A stretch of DNA of 64,000 nt. Origin: Treponema sp. GTDB lineage: Bacteria > Spirochaetota > Spirochaetia > Treponematales > Treponemataceae. Below the pieces are notes generated by a model that saw only the letters and a list, made by a program, of their open reading frames with translations, searched no databases and was not told the DNA's origin. Where the stretch lies: NCBI GenBank assembly GCA_017935745.1, contig JAGBGX010000017.1, forward strand, positions 62,001 to 126,000. The letters run 5' to 3'. Below, in pieces: positions 25,612-35,233 of this stretch; the first letter of the stretch is position 1, and every line of letters starts with the position of its first letter. The position numbers and the translations under genes were made by a program.

Positions 25612-26805
25612 ATGAATTCCTTGTATGATCCAAAAGACCTTCCGGGCGACTTTGTAAAATGCTACGGCGGAACAGAAGACGGCGTCCGCGTTTTTTCTTC
25701 TCCGGCACGAATCAACATCATCGGAGAGCATATTGACTACAACGGCGGAAAAGTCTTTCCGGCAGCCATCAACCGCTACCTGTATGTTGCAATCAGGAAA
25801 AGAAGCGACTCAAAGATCATATACAGCGACCTGAAATTCCCCGGGACATACACATTCGACATAAACGGGACATTCACATACGACAAGGCAAACGGCTATA
25901 CAAACTACCTGAACGGCATCCTGTCACAGATGAAGGAAAAGGGACTTTCTTTCAGCTGCGGATTTGAAGTCCTGATGGTCAGCAATGTTCCTGCGGCAGG
26001 CGGCATTTCATCTTCTTCCGCCCTTGAATGCGGCTTTGCATACGCGGTAAGCGAAACATTCGGCTTCGGCATCAGCCGCGAGGAAATCGCCAGGCTCGGG
26101 CAGATGAGCGAGCACAATTTCATGAACGTGCACTGCGGAATCATGGATCAGTTTATCATTTCAGTCGGAAAAAAGAACACGGCGATTGTCCTTGACTGCG
26201 ACACGCTGGAATACGAATATGTTCCGCTGGAGCTTGGAGAATACCGCTTTGTCGTGATGAACACAAACAAGCAGCGCCGCCTTGCCGACAGCAAGTACAA
26301 TGAGCGCAGGGAGCAGTGCGAGCAGGCCCTGAAAATACTTCAGGAAAACGGAGCAAAAATCACTGCCCTGTGCCAGCTTTCACCTGAGGAGTGGGAGCGC
26401 AGAAAAGAAGCTGTGGCAGACGATGTCCTGCGCAGACGCGCAAATCACTGCGTCTACGAAAACCAGCGCGTACAGGATGCCGTAGCCGCACTGAAAAACG
26501 GAAACCTCGCCCGGCTCGGCGCACTTTTGAATGAAAGCCATGAGTCGCTCAAAGATGACTACGAAGTGACCGGCATTGAGCTTGACACGCTCGCCCAGAC
26601 CGCGCAGAAGCAGGAAGGATGCCTTGGAGCCAGAATGACTGGAGCCGGATTCGGAGGATGCGCAATCGCCCTTGTTCACAAGGACAGCATCAGCGGCTTC
26701 ATTTCCCGCGTCCAGGAAGCATACGTGAAAGCCATAGGATACGAGGCCGGCTTCTTCGACTGTGAAAGCGGAGACGGTGTTTCGCAGCTCAGGCAGCCGC
26801 TGTAA
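25612..26805 (+). CDS. galK: Galactokinase
   Basis: 397 aa GHMP kinase phosphorylating galactose at C1 (Leloir pathway). Signatures: galactose-binding INIIGEHIDYNGGKVFPAAI, ATP-binding PAAGGISSSSALECGFAYA, and C-terminal GARMTGAGFGGCAIALV. The start at 25612 follows GAAGAGG. No other gal gene is in the window. Confidence 0.95.
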   Translation: MNSLYDPKDLPGDFVKCYGGTEDGVRVFSSPARINIIGEHIDYNGGKVFPAAINRYLYVAIRKRSDSKIIYSDLKFPGTYTFDINGTFTYDKANGYTNYLNGILSQMKEKGLSFSCGFEVLMVSNVPAAGGISSSSALECGFAYAVSETFGFGISREEIARLGQMSEHNFMNVHCGIMDQFIISVGKKNTAIVLDCDTLEYEYVPLELGEYRFVVMNTNKQRRLADSKYNERREQCEQALKILQENGAKITALCQLSPEEWERRKEAVADDVLRRRANHCVYENQRVQDAVAALKNGNLARLGALLNESHESLKDDYEVTGIELDTLAQTAQKQEGCLGARMTGAGFGGCAIALVHKDSISGFISRVQEAYVKAIGYEAGFFDCESGDGVSQLRQPL

Positions 26806-26878
26806 TGCAGCCGGACGGCAGAAACGGTTCCAGCGGTATTTTCCAGGAAAGAAAGAGGACGGAAGCTGCATTTTTAGT

Positions 26879-26907
26879 TTGACATTATCTTCTTTTTATA
26901 TTATTAT
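26879..26907 (+). promoter_or_regulatory. rny promoter
   Basis: Consensus -35 TTGACA (26879-26884), 17-nt spacer, -10 TATTAT (26902-26907). It lies 41 nt before the rny ATG, which has AAGGAG 8 nt upstream. Confidence 0.75.
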
Positions 26908-26948
26908 CTTAGGGGATTATTCTAAATTTGAGACAAGGAGAAAATGTA

Positions 26949-28484
26949 ATGTCAATGGATTTGATATTATTCATTGTTCTCCCCGTAGCAGGAATACTTC
27001 TTGGATGGACAATTCGCTGGATTTATGCCAGATTTCAACTTTCCGCCTCGGAACAAAAAGCCGAGCGCGTTAAACAGGATGCAATAAAAGAAGCAGAAGC
27101 TCAGAAAAAGGAAATTCTGCTTCAGGCAAAAGAGCAACTCATTCAGGACCGTAACCAGCAGGAACGGGAGAACCGTGAGCGCCGCACTGAGCTGCAGCGC
27201 TATGAAAGCCGTGTAAGCAAAAAAGAAGAGCTTCTGGAACAGCGCAGCCAGGAATTTGACAAAAAGGACAGGGAGCTTGCCGCGGGCATTGCCGCAGTGC
27301 AGCGCAAGGAAGCTTCCCTGGCAGAGGAAGAGCAGCGGCTGAATGCGGAATTTGAGCGGATTTCCGGGCTGACCGCAGAAGAGGCGAAAGCGCTGATTAT
27401 CAAGAACCTCGAGAACGATGCGCGGCGGGATGCGCAGTCGCTGCTGAACAAAATTGACCAGGAAGCCGCTCTCACCGCTGAAAAAAAGGCGCAGGAAATT
27501 CTTGTTTCGGCAATTCAGCGCATTGCAACGGAAACAACGAGTGAAATCACCGTAGCCACAGTCTCACTTCCGAGCGATGAGATGAAGGGACGGATTATCG
27601 GCCGTGAAGGACGCAATATCCGCTCGCTGGAAACGCTTACCGGCGTGGACATCATCATCGATGACACTCCTGAGGCTGTTGTCATCAGCTGCTTTGATCC
27701 TGTCAGAAAGGAAATTGCGCGTGTCGCCCTTGAGCGGCTTATCATCGACGGCAGAATTCATCCGGCAAGAATCGAAGAGATTGTCCAGAAAGTGACACGC
27801 GAAATTCAGCAGAAAATTTATGAGGAAGGCGAAAAAGCGCTGTTCGAGCTGGGAATCCACAGCATGAGCCAGGAGGCAATCAGGGCTGTCGGGCGCCTGT
27901 ATTTCCGCACAAGCTACGGACAGAACGTGCTCACCCATTCAAAGGAAGTCGCTGAGCTGGCAAGCCTGCTTGCAGCAGAAGTCGGAGCGAACAGGGAGCT
28001 TGCAAAGAGAGCCGCGTTGCTTCATGACATCGGAAAAGGCGCAGAAAATGACAGCGACCAGAACCATGCGGAAGTCGGCGCGGAGATGGCCAGAAAGATG
28101 GGAGAAGAGCCGCGCATTATCAATGCGATTGCCGCCCACCACAACGACTGCGAGCCGCAGACTATTGAAGCAGTCATTGTACAGATTGCGGATGCAATAA
28201 GCGCAGCCAGGCCGGGCGCACGGCGGGAAACAGTGGACAACTATGTCAAGCGCCTTGAAAATCTGGAGGAAACAGCTAAGAAATTCCCCGGTGTTGACCA
28301 GGCGTATGCAATTCAGGCTGGACGCGAGCTTCGCATTCTCGTCAACAATGACAAAATTCCTGACGGGCAGGTCAAGGATCTTGCAAAGCAGATTGCAAAG
28401 CAGATTGAGACAGACTTGCGGTATCCGGGAAGGATAAAAATCACAATGATCAGGGAAACCCGCATCATTGAATATGCACGGTAG
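26949..28484 (+). CDS. rny: Ribonuclease Y
   Basis: 511 aa membrane-anchored endoribonuclease that starts mRNA decay. One N-terminal TM segment (LILFIVLPVAGILLGWTI) is followed by a long charged coiled coil (~residues 30-190), a KH domain with GRIIGREGRNIRSLE, and an HD domain with AALLHDIGKG. AAGGAG selects the ATG at 26949. An intrinsic terminator follows. Confidence 0.96.
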   Translation: MSMDLILFIVLPVAGILLGWTIRWIYARFQLSASEQKAERVKQDAIKEAEAQKKEILLQAKEQLIQDRNQQERENRERRTELQRYESRVSKKEELLEQRSQEFDKKDRELAAGIAAVQRKEASLAEEEQRLNAEFERISGLTAEEAKALIIKNLENDARRDAQSLLNKIDQEAALTAEKKAQEILVSAIQRIATETTSEITVATVSLPSDEMKGRIIGREGRNIRSLETLTGVDIIIDDTPEAVVISCFDPVRKEIARVALERLIIDGRIHPARIEEIVQKVTREIQQKIYEEGEKALFELGIHSMSQEAIRAVGRLYFRTSYGQNVLTHSKEVAELASLLAAEVGANRELAKRAALLHDIGKGAENDSDQNHAEVGAEMARKMGEEPRIINAIAAHHNDCEPQTIEAVIVQIADAISAARPGARRETVDNYVKRLENLEETAKKFPGVDQAYAIQAGRELRILVNNDKIPDGQVKDLAKQIAKQIETDLRYPGRIKITMIRETRIIEYAR

Positions 28485-28492
28485 CATACAGG

Positions 28493-28523
28493 GCCTCCTG
28501 CCAGAGCGGCAGGAGGCTTTTTT
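28493..28523 (+). terminator. Intrinsic terminator after rny
   Basis: Perfect 10-bp stem GCCTCCTGCC/GGCAGGAGGC (28493-28502 and 28508-28517), loop AGAGC, followed by six T. It sits 8 nt after the rny stop. Confidence 0.9.
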
Positions 28524-28527
28524 ATAG

Positions 28528-28544
28528 ACGTTTAAAAACAGCGC
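28528..28544. repeat. Repeat fragment R4 at the end of the ASKHA gene
   Basis: ACGTTTAAAAACAGCGC matches the repeat arm at miaB (8402-8418) exactly and at R3 in all but its first bases. On the minus strand it supplies the last codons and the TAA stop of the gene ending at 28532. No partner arm is seen here, so it is a fragment. Confidence 0.55.
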
Positions 28545-29881
28545 GGAAAATTCAAATTTTGCAGAAACAGCTTCTCAAACGAACGGTTCTGAGCCAGATC
28601 AATATGGCGCACAGAGCGCGCAAGGGAAAGGGCATCCCGGCAGAGCTTTTTATCAAGCAGAAGCAGCGAAGCGCCGCACAGGGACGCATTCCCAGCGGAA
28701 ACCGGGGAAACTGAAAGGAACTGCGGTATCATGCCGACATCAATGGCATCCTGAGCATCAAGAAACATGCCGAATCCGCCCGCAAGGTACATCGTTCCCG
28801 ATGTGCATGAAGCCTCCTCAGACAGAATGCACAGGGCAGAAGCTACAGCGGATTTTGCAAGCTGGAAGTTCCGTATGTCTTTTTGCGTAAGATAGATGCC
28901 GTCTGCAAGAACTATCTTTTCTTCTCCGCAGGAAAAAGCTCCCGAGCCGTCAATGAGGCCTCCTTTATAGAGGCTTGCAGCTGCACTCACCAGTCCAGTT
29001 CCGCAAATTCCCCGCGGGCGGATTTCCGGGCCGCCGGCAGCAAAGCATTTTATTTTTCCGCCGTCCAGCTGCACCTTGTAAACAGCTCCTTCCTGCGACG
29101 GAATGCCGCATTCAATTCCGTACCCTTCAAACGCAGGCCCGGCTGAAGTTGACGTGCATACAATTTCCTTTGACGCGGCACTGTACACGCACAGCTCGCA
29201 GTTTGTGCCGATGTCGGCAAGAAAGCGCGATGTTCCGCCGGAATCAAAAAAGCCGCAGGCCGCCATGGAGCAGAATGTGTCTCCGCCCACAAAGCTCTGA
29301 ACAGCGGGCGCAAAGTACACGTCAGCTCCGCACAACGGAGAATCAGAGCCGAACAGACGCTTAGCTTCAACAGAAAAGCCGAATTCACTCGGAAGGGAAA
29401 ACGGAAACTGCGCCAGCGGAGCAGCTGAAATTCCAAGCGCAAAGCATTCCATGGCAGTGTTTCCGGCAAGGACAATCCGCTTCAGTTCCGCCCTGCCCTG
29501 CCGCCGGCTGAGAAACCGCTCATGGGACTCCATGACAAGCTTTCTGCACAGGGATTCAATCTGCCGGATGACTGCGCCGTGAAGCCTTTCCAGTCCGCCC
29601 GGCTCCATGGAATACGAAATGCGCGAAACAACATCAGCTCCAAACGGTATCTGGGCATTTGGCTGCCCTGCAAAGCCCGCAGGCTTTCCGTCCCGGAGCG
29701 TATATGCGCCGGCCGCAATGGAGGTAGTTCCAATGTCAACAGCAATGCCGATATGGTTCGGAGGAAGAGAACTGTCGCAGGAAAACGGATTTTTCCGGCA
29801 CAGTTCTGAAGAAATAGAAATGGTTCCGCCCGGAGCAAAACCGGAGCACAGGCCGCAGTGGCGGCAAGACTTGCAGATCAT
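28532..29881 (-). CDS. ASKHA-domain protein, RACo C-terminal/DUF4445-like
   Basis: 449 aa. An actin-like ATPase fold: phosphate-1 loop VDIGTTSIAAG (~residue 45), LADIGTNCEL, and GICGTGLVSAAASL and GGFGMFL. These match the ASKHA part of proteins that reductively activate corrinoid enzymes (RACo). The usual [2Fe-2S] ferredoxin domain is missing. Instead, the N-terminus has a short Cys cluster (CKSCRHCGLC) that could hold a cluster. The start is one base after the stop of the chromate-transporter gene. The last codons come from repeat R4. Its corrinoid partner is not in this window. Confidence 0.75.
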   Translation of the reverse strand: MICKSCRHCGLCSGFAPGGTISISSELCRKNPFSCDSSLPPNHIGIAVDIGTTSIAAGAYTLRDGKPAGFAGQPNAQIPFGADVVSRISYSMEPGGLERLHGAVIRQIESLCRKLVMESHERFLSRRQGRAELKRIVLAGNTAMECFALGISAAPLAQFPFSLPSEFGFSVEAKRLFGSDSPLCGADVYFAPAVQSFVGGDTFCSMAACGFFDSGGTSRFLADIGTNCELCVYSAASKEIVCTSTSAGPAFEGYGIECGIPSQEGAVYKVQLDGGKIKCFAAGGPEIRPRGICGTGLVSAAASLYKGGLIDGSGAFSCGEEKIVLADGIYLTQKDIRNFQLAKSAVASALCILSEEASCTSGTMYLAGGFGMFLDAQDAIDVGMIPQFLSVSPVSAGNASLCGASLLLLDKKLCRDALSLARSVRHIDLAQNRSFEKLFLQNLNFPRCF

Positions 29882-29882
29882 G

Positions 29883-30452
29883 CTACAGAAGCAGCACTCC
29901 CATGACGGCTCCAAGCAGCACAACTGCCGCCGGATGAATCTTCGTCCTGAAGAGAACTGCGCAGGAAAGTCCGAAAATCAAAAGCGCAGGCCAGTTGAAC
30001 AGCCGCAGCAGATTGTGATCCGCCTTAAATGCGTTCAGGTTCAAAACTGACATGACAAAAACCTGCACAAACACAGAAAGCACCATGCCGCTTGTGACCG
30101 GCCGAAGCGTCTGGAAAACAGACTTCATCACAGGCTGCTCCTGCATCCGTGAAAAGAATTTTGCGATAAGGATGATAACAACTATGGAAGGAAGAATTTC
30201 CCCGGCAGTCGCCACAATTCCGCCCGGCACGCCGTACAGCTCAGTTCCAATGTACGTAGCAATGTTTATGCCGATAGGGCCCGGCGTGCTTTCGCTGATT
30301 GCCAGCATGCTGTAGAATTTTTCCGCAGTGATAAGCCCGTACTGGTTCACAAGGGCATTCTGCATAAATGAAGCGGCAACAAGCCCGCCGCCAACTGCAA
30401 AGAATCCGATGTACAAAAAAATGCAGAACAAGTGAAAAAGCGTTATTGTCAT
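29883..30452 (-). CDS. Chromate transporter family, second half-size subunit
   Basis: 189 aa, 5-6 membrane segments, CHR domain (FFAVGGGLVAASFMQ, ESTPGPIGINIATYIG, PGGIVATAGEILPS). Half-size CHR proteins act as pairs of opposite topology, exporting chromate in characterised cases; the physiological anion is often unknown. AGGAG upstream of ATG 30452 sets the start, 11 nt after the partner's stop. A longer in-frame start would overlap the partner. Confidence 0.88.
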   Translation of the reverse strand: MTITLFHLFCIFLYIGFFAVGGGLVAASFMQNALVNQYGLITAEKFYSMLAISESTPGPIGINIATYIGTELYGVPGGIVATAGEILPSIVVIILIAKFFSRMQEQPVMKSVFQTLRPVTSGMVLSVFVQVFVMSVLNLNAFKADHNLLRLFNWPALLIFGLSCAVLFRTKIHPAAVVLLGAVMGVLLL

Positions 30453-30463
30453 GGCAGGCTCTC

Positions 30464-31024
30464 CTATTCGCGCGTATTCCCCTGACCGGGCTTTGAAACT
30501 GCAAAGGCAATCACTCCGACGGCTGCTGCCGACAGAACAATGAGAACTGTATGCGCGTGAAAAATGTAAATAGCGGCAAATGAAGCGGCAAACAGCAGCA
30601 CACTCATAAGGCTCTTCAGGTTTTTTCTGCACAGGCTGAAAACTGCATACGTCAAAAGCGCGGCAACGGAAGCATTGATGCCTTTCATCGCCTTTTTCAC
30701 CCATTCAATCTGCTCAAAATTTGATATGAACTTTGCAATTACTGTTATTATAATGACGGAAGGAGTCACCATTCCGAGCGTGGCCACAATGCCTCCGGCA
30801 GTTCCGGCTCTTTTATGCCCGACAAACGTTGCCACATTGACCGCAATAATCCCTGGCGTTGTCTGGGCAATGGAATAGTAGTCAAGGATTTCATCCATGG
30901 AAACCCATTTTTTTTCCTTGACAAGGACGCGCTCAAGCAGAGGAAGCATTGTAAGTCCGCCGCCGAATGTCACAATTCCGATTTTAAAAAATGTGATGAA
31001 TAAAACAGCAAGTTCCTTTATCAT
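30464..31024 (-). CDS. Chromate transporter family, first half-size subunit
   Basis: 186 aa from ATG 31024; in-frame ATGs at 31030 and 31039 are possible because no start has a strong ribosome-binding site. CHR domain: FFKIGIVTFGGGLTMLPLLE, AQTTPGIIAVNVATFVG, AGGIVATLGMVTPS. It pairs with the following gene as a split ChrA. Together with the ASKHA gene it makes a three-gene minus-strand operon. Confidence 0.85.
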   Translation of the reverse strand: MIKELAVLFITFFKIGIVTFGGGLTMLPLLERVLVKEKKWVSMDEILDYYSIAQTTPGIIAVNVATFVGHKRAGTAGGIVATLGMVTPSVIIITVIAKFISNFEQIEWVKKAMKGINASVAALLTYAVFSLCRKNLKSLMSVLLFAASFAAIYIFHAHTVLIVLSAAAVGVIAFAVSKPGQGNTRE

Positions 31025-31148
31025 GTGCATAAGCACCATACTACTGAAATAACAGAAAAGAGGCAATCAGCCATGCTGTCAACAGCAGCTTTTCCATGCA
31101 AGACAGGAGCCGCACTGAAAATGCAGTTCCTGTCTATGGCAGCACCTT

Positions 31149-32504
31149 TTACTCTGTAGGCCGTTTTTTCAGGCTTTTGCTTTTCAGGACAGCCTGGCCT
31201 CTGCCGGTTTTCTGCTCCATCATGGCGCGGACTTTCAGAGGAAGTCCGAACAGCGTGATAAATCCTTCGGCATCCTTATGATTATACAAGTCACCTGTAG
31301 TAAATGAAGCTATGCTTTCGTTATACAGGCTGTACTCAGACCATGAGCCTGCCCCGCGGATTGCGCCGCGGCACAGCTTGAGCTTTACCCAGCCGGTCAC
31401 AGTCTCTTCCGTTTTGTCTACAAACGCCATGCAGGAATCGAACAGCGTGGTGAACCATTTTCCGTCGTAAATCAGCTCGGCAACCTTTATGGCAAGCTGC
31501 TGCTTGTAATGGTATGTGTCGCGGTCAAGGCACAGATGCTCCATCATGCGGTGAGCCGCGTACAGGATAGCGCCGCCCGGAGTTTCGTATACGCCGCGGC
31601 TTTTCATTCCCACGCAGCGGTTTTCGCAGATGTCAACAAGCCCGATGCCGTTGCGTCCGCCGATTTTGTTCAGCTCAAGAAGCAGCTCAAGGGAATTCAT
31701 TTTCTTTCCGTTTACAGCCACTGGAATTCCTTTTTCAAATTCAATCTTTACATATTCACCGGCAGCCGGCGCGGACTCGGGAACAGCGGTATTCTTGAGC
31801 ATATGCCTGTAGTTCGGCTCGTTTTCCGTCTTTTCAAGCTCGAGGCCTTCGTGGCTCAAGTGCCAGATATTTTCATCGCGGCTGTACGACTGGTCTTTTT
31901 TCATCGGAACTTCAAGCCCGCGCTCCTGCAGATACTTGATTTCAGCTTCGCGGCTGTCCATGTTCCATTTTTCATCGCGCCATGCAGCAATCACCTTGAG
32001 GTCGGGAGCAAAAGCCTTTATTGCAAGCTCAAACCTCACCTGGTCGTTTCCTTTTCCGGTGGCTCCGTGACAGATAGCGACGGCTTTCTCCTGACGCGCA
32101 TATTCCACAAGAATCTTGCCGATAAGAGGCCGCGCGGTGGAAGTTCCAAGCAGATACTCGTCTTCATACACTGCGTTCGCCTTGAGCGCAGGCCAGATAT
32201 ATTCTTCTATATATTCCTTGCGCGCGTCAACAACATAGCAGGCAGAAGCTCCCGTTTTGAGCGCGCGGGCCTTTATCGCCTTCCAGTCGTCTCCCTGCCC
32301 GACATCAATGCATACGGCAATGACATCATAGCTGTAGTTTTCCTTCAGCCACGGAATAATGACCGTTGTATCAAGCCCGCCGGAATATGCAAGAATAACC
32401 TTGCCTTTTTTCGGCGATGAAGCCGGCCGTCCGGGTTTCCGAGCGGACTTTACAGATTTTCCTGCTGCCTTTTTTGCATCTGAAACAGTTTCCTTACCTG
32501 CCAT
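31149..32504 (-). CDS. argG: Argininosuccinate synthase with basic N-terminal tail
   Basis: 451 aa. Joins citrulline and aspartate using ATP. The family normally begins at the PP-loop [13 protein letters not shown]; here that loop starts near residue 36. The ~35 residues ahead of it are rich in Lys, Ala, Ser and Pro ([18 protein letters not shown]) like histone H1 or a nucleoid tail. AGAGG 6 nt before ATG 32504 supports translation of the tail. Downstream signatures [12 protein letters not shown] and YETPGG are intact. The promoter has an ARG box. argH is not in the window. Confidence 0.95.
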   Translation of the reverse strand: MAGKETVSDAKKAAGKSVKSARKPGRPASSPKKGKVILAYSGGLDTTVIIPWLKENYSYDVIAVCIDVGQGDDWKAIKARALKTGASACYVVDARKEYIEEYIWPALKANAVYEDEYLLGTSTARPLIGKILVEYARQEKAVAICHGATGKGNDQVRFELAIKAFAPDLKVIAAWRDEKWNMDSREAEIKYLQERGLEVPMKKDQSYSRDENIWHLSHEGLELEKTENEPNYRHMLKNTAVPESAPAAGEYVKIEFEKGIPVAVNGKKMNSLELLLELNKIGGRNGIGLVDICENRCVGMKSRGVYETPGGAILYAAHRMMEHLCLDRDTYHYKQQLAIKVAELIYDGKWFTTLFDSCMAFVDKTEETVTGWVKLKLCRGAIRGAGSWSEYSLYNESIASFTTGDLYNHKDAEGFITLFGLPLKVRAMMEQKTGRGQAVLKSKSLKKRPTE

Positions 32505-32584
32505 ACAATGCCTCTCAGTACGTATAAAGATTGACACGCAGAGCGCAGGAACCGCCTGATTCCCGCATTTTTGCGCACACTGTA

Positions 32585-32613
32585 AATATACATTTTTGTG
32601 AATAAATATGCAA
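32585..32613 (-). promoter_or_regulatory. argG promoter with ARG box
   Basis: On the minus strand: -35 TTGCAT (32608-32613), 17-nt spacer, -10 TATATT (32585-32590). The ARG-box palindrome TGCATATTTATTCA (32599-32612) overlaps the -35 and spacer and is identical to the argR box. A second, weaker palindrome TGTAAATATACA (32581-32592) lies 19 bp away centre to centre, over the -10. The leader before the ATG is about 75 nt. Confidence 0.72.
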
Positions 32614-32651
32614 TATCATTCTGAAACAATCATCATGCTTCAATGCAATCT

Positions 32652-33440
32652 TCAGGATGCAAAACCTTCCGCGCAAACAAAGGCGGCCTGGACAGCGAGC
32701 GGCTTCCGTTTTTCTTCGGCTGAAATATCCTGCGGAAGGGATGCGGCAAACCTCCTGAATGAGCTGTACTTAAAGGCTCCATTTTCCTTGCAGCAGCACG
32801 TGCACTCATTGCTCACAAGGATATTGCCGGCTGGAATTCCAAGCCGCCGCAGGAGCGAGCAGTTCGCTTCGGCAAGGCTCAGGGAATACGTACCGTTTTC
32901 ATAAGCCACGCAGCTGTCTCCGAAATTCCGCCTAAAATAATCAGCGCGCTCCCTGTCAACATGATAGCAGCAGCTGTTGATATGCGGCCCCAGTACAATG
33001 CAAAAATCCCCGGGCTGAGAGCCGTGCCTTTCAGAAATGATGCGCACAGCTTCCGCAGCAATTCCGGTGCCTTTCCATCCTGAATGAAGCACGCCGAACG
33101 ACTTCGACTTCCTGTCATAGAGAAAAACCGGCATGCAGTCCGCCGCAGTGACAACAGGAACCAGACGCCTGTTTTCCGAGATGATTCCATCGCCTTTCTT
33201 CTGAAAAAGCTCAGAGGCTGAAGAAACACAGTAGACAGTCTTGGAATGAACGGGCTCAACCTGCGCAATTTCCCGCCCGGAACCGCACAAGGCAGACAGA
33301 AAGCAGTCCCTGTTCCGGTTCGGGATGCTCCAGCTGAATTTCATGTTTCCGGCTGAACGGACAGACATGCCCCATGACGGAGACGAATCCAAAACAGTTC
33401 CGCCGCAGATAAATTTTCCTGAAATATATGCTCCGCTCAT
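32652..33440 (-). CDS. pgeF: Purine nucleoside phosphorylase/laccase-domain protein (YfiH/PgeF family)
   Basis: 262 aa. Zinc-site motifs of the family are present: TAADCMPVFLYD, HSGWKGTGIAA, and LGPHINSCCYHV. Members act on purine nucleosides, and E. coli YfiH edits a peptidoglycan precursor. The protein is Cys-rich near NECTCCCKENG. Its ATG overlaps the preceding gene's stop by 4 nt (ATGA). Confidence 0.88.
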   Translation of the reverse strand: MSGAYISGKFICGGTVLDSSPSWGMSVRSAGNMKFSWSIPNRNRDCFLSALCGSGREIAQVEPVHSKTVYCVSSASELFQKKGDGIISENRRLVPVVTAADCMPVFLYDRKSKSFGVLHSGWKGTGIAAEAVRIISERHGSQPGDFCIVLGPHINSCCYHVDRERADYFRRNFGDSCVAYENGTYSLSLAEANCSLLRRLGIPAGNILVSNECTCCCKENGAFKYSSFRRFAASLPQDISAEEKRKPLAVQAAFVCAEGFAS

Positions 33441-35149
33441 ACAGACGCGCCGTCTATCTCCTGCAGGGAAACCATGACTTCATACGCTTGCTTTATGCTT
33501 TTCTCACTTTTTTCCAGCGTATCCCTGAACGCTTTGTTTTCGCGCCCCTTGATTTTATTCAGATTCAAAAGCGGGCCGTAGTACATCGTTGTGTGGTCGC
33601 CGAGCATCGCAGTCAGCAGGTTTTCAAGATTCTTGGTGCAGCGTATGAATTCATTTGTGATTTCTCTTGCTGTATCTTCAATTTCGCCCGCAACAGAAGC
33701 AAGGACATCCTTGTCATAGCTGCTGCGGGAAGATTCACTGTAGCTTTGGAACGCTGTGCCGTACTCTCCGTTTGCAGAAAGCTGCGCGGCAAGAATATCA
33801 GCCTTATTCACAGTGACGCTCACTGCGGAAAGCAAGTCAGTGAATTCGCGCCTGTTTTCCTTTATTGCAAAGTCGCCTTCCAAAGAAGCGGCATCCAGAA
33901 CAGAAGCATACTTTGAAAATTCCTTTTTCAGATAGTAATATGCAAATCCGAGGCACAGGCCGTACTTAAAGGAAAATTCAGCTTCTGTCTCCTGCCAGGG
34001 ATGATACGGAAATTCCTGAAAGCCGTCCAGATCAAAATAAGATTTCAGCTTGATTCTGAGCGACTCTTTTTTTGAATCCACATTCCATTTCTTCCACCGT
34101 GAATCCAGAACAGCTCTCCACTGAATGCGGTACTTTTGAATCCATCCGTCCCCGAAGCTGAACGGCTCCGTAACATGGAGCGCATTTTCAAAGACGATGC
34201 GCCCGAGCTTCCGCACAGGAACCTTGTTCAAAAACAGCTCAAAGGCAGCAGTTTCCGCGGAAGCTGACTCGGCAAAGGCTGAAATCTGCTCAGCCGAAGC
34301 AGAGCTTTCGCCGCAGCTCCACAAGTCCTTTACCGGCGAGGAGGCGATAAACAGGGCTGAAAAAAAATCATCAGGGAAAGACACCTGTGTGCCCATAATC
34401 CGCGCAAAGCTGCCGTAATCTTCCCTGACCAGGGAAAACGGGCATGTGTAGACTTTGCTTGCCGATGAAAATTTGCGCATCATGTTTTTCAGCGGAAATT
34501 TTACAAAGAGCTTCATCCATTCGTAGGCATGCGCACAGGCTGCCATCCGCTCCTTTTTGTCAGGCGGAATTTTCTTTATGAAGTCATCGAGCTTGTCCAT
34601 CAAAGACCGGCGCATATCAGCGGAAAGCGGCTTTGTCAGCGGAAACTGATAGACATCGCAGGCCGACTTTATCTTTTCCGTAAATTCAGGCATGACACAT
34701 GCGCCCAGAATAAAGTAAAATGTTTCCTTTTCTGATTCAGCTGAAGCAACCGCGGGCGTGAAGAATGCCTGAGGCTGCTGCAGGCTGGAAATGATGTTAA
34801 AAAAGCCTGAGACAAACTGTTTCTGCCGGCTGTCAATCAGGCCCGGATAAGCGCGCTCAAGACGCCGTGCGGCAGTGGCAACCATAGACCGGTTGTACGC
34901 ATCTTCCACACTGATATTGAGAAAAATCGATTTTATGCGGAAAAAAAGCCGCACAAGCAGGGACTCTTTCTTCAGCCGCTGCAGCAGAGTCTGCATCTCT
35001 TCTTCTTTTTCAGACTTTTCATCCCTGATGCCGGCCGTTTCCCGGACAGCGTCAGAGCCGGGAACTTCAGGATTGATTTTATTCAGAATATCCGCCCGTT
35101 CCTGGCTTGTCAAATCCGAGGCAAGTATTTCAAAATTCGACTTTTCCAT
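33437..35149 (-). CDS. Large cytoplasmic protein of unknown function, possibly a spirochaete-specific family
   Basis: 570 aa, no signal peptide. Mostly helical and charged, with an early acidic/lysine stretch (EKSEKEEEMQTLLQRLKKE) and then RLFFRIKSIFLNISVEDAY. It resembles the DUF5312-type proteins I associate with treponemes, but I cannot confirm that from sequence alone. AAGGAAAGAG precedes ATG 35149. Translationally coupled to pgeF downstream. Confidence 0.75.
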   Translation of the reverse strand: MEKSNFEILASDLTSQERADILNKINPEVPGSDAVRETAGIRDEKSEKEEEMQTLLQRLKKESLLVRLFFRIKSIFLNISVEDAYNRSMVATAARRLERAYPGLIDSRQKQFVSGFFNIISSLQQPQAFFTPAVASAESEKETFYFILGACVMPEFTEKIKSACDVYQFPLTKPLSADMRRSLMDKLDDFIKKIPPDKKERMAACAHAYEWMKLFVKFPLKNMMRKFSSASKVYTCPFSLVREDYGSFARIMGTQVSFPDDFFSALFIASSPVKDLWSCGESSASAEQISAFAESASAETAAFELFLNKVPVRKLGRIVFENALHVTEPFSFGDGWIQKYRIQWRAVLDSRWKKWNVDSKKESLRIKLKSYFDLDGFQEFPYHPWQETEAEFSFKYGLCLGFAYYYLKKEFSKYASVLDAASLEGDFAIKENRREFTDLLSAVSVTVNKADILAAQLSANGEYGTAFQSYSESSRSSYDKDVLASVAGEIEDTAREITNEFIRCTKNLENLLTAMLGDHTTMYYGPLLNLNKIKGRENKAFRDTLEKSEKSIKQAYEVMVSLQEIDGASV

Positions 35150-35233
35150 AGCTCTTTCCTTTTTGTCGGCTTTATTCTATGAATAAAACAGGCAAAAGTA
35201 AAGGGCTTTTTTACAATGCGCAGGATGCCGGCA

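Noticed and set aside
32521..32580. Possible leader peptide in the ~75-nt argG leader
   Set aside because: No short frame with Arg codons and no terminator hairpin with a T-run was found; ARG-box repression is sufficient.
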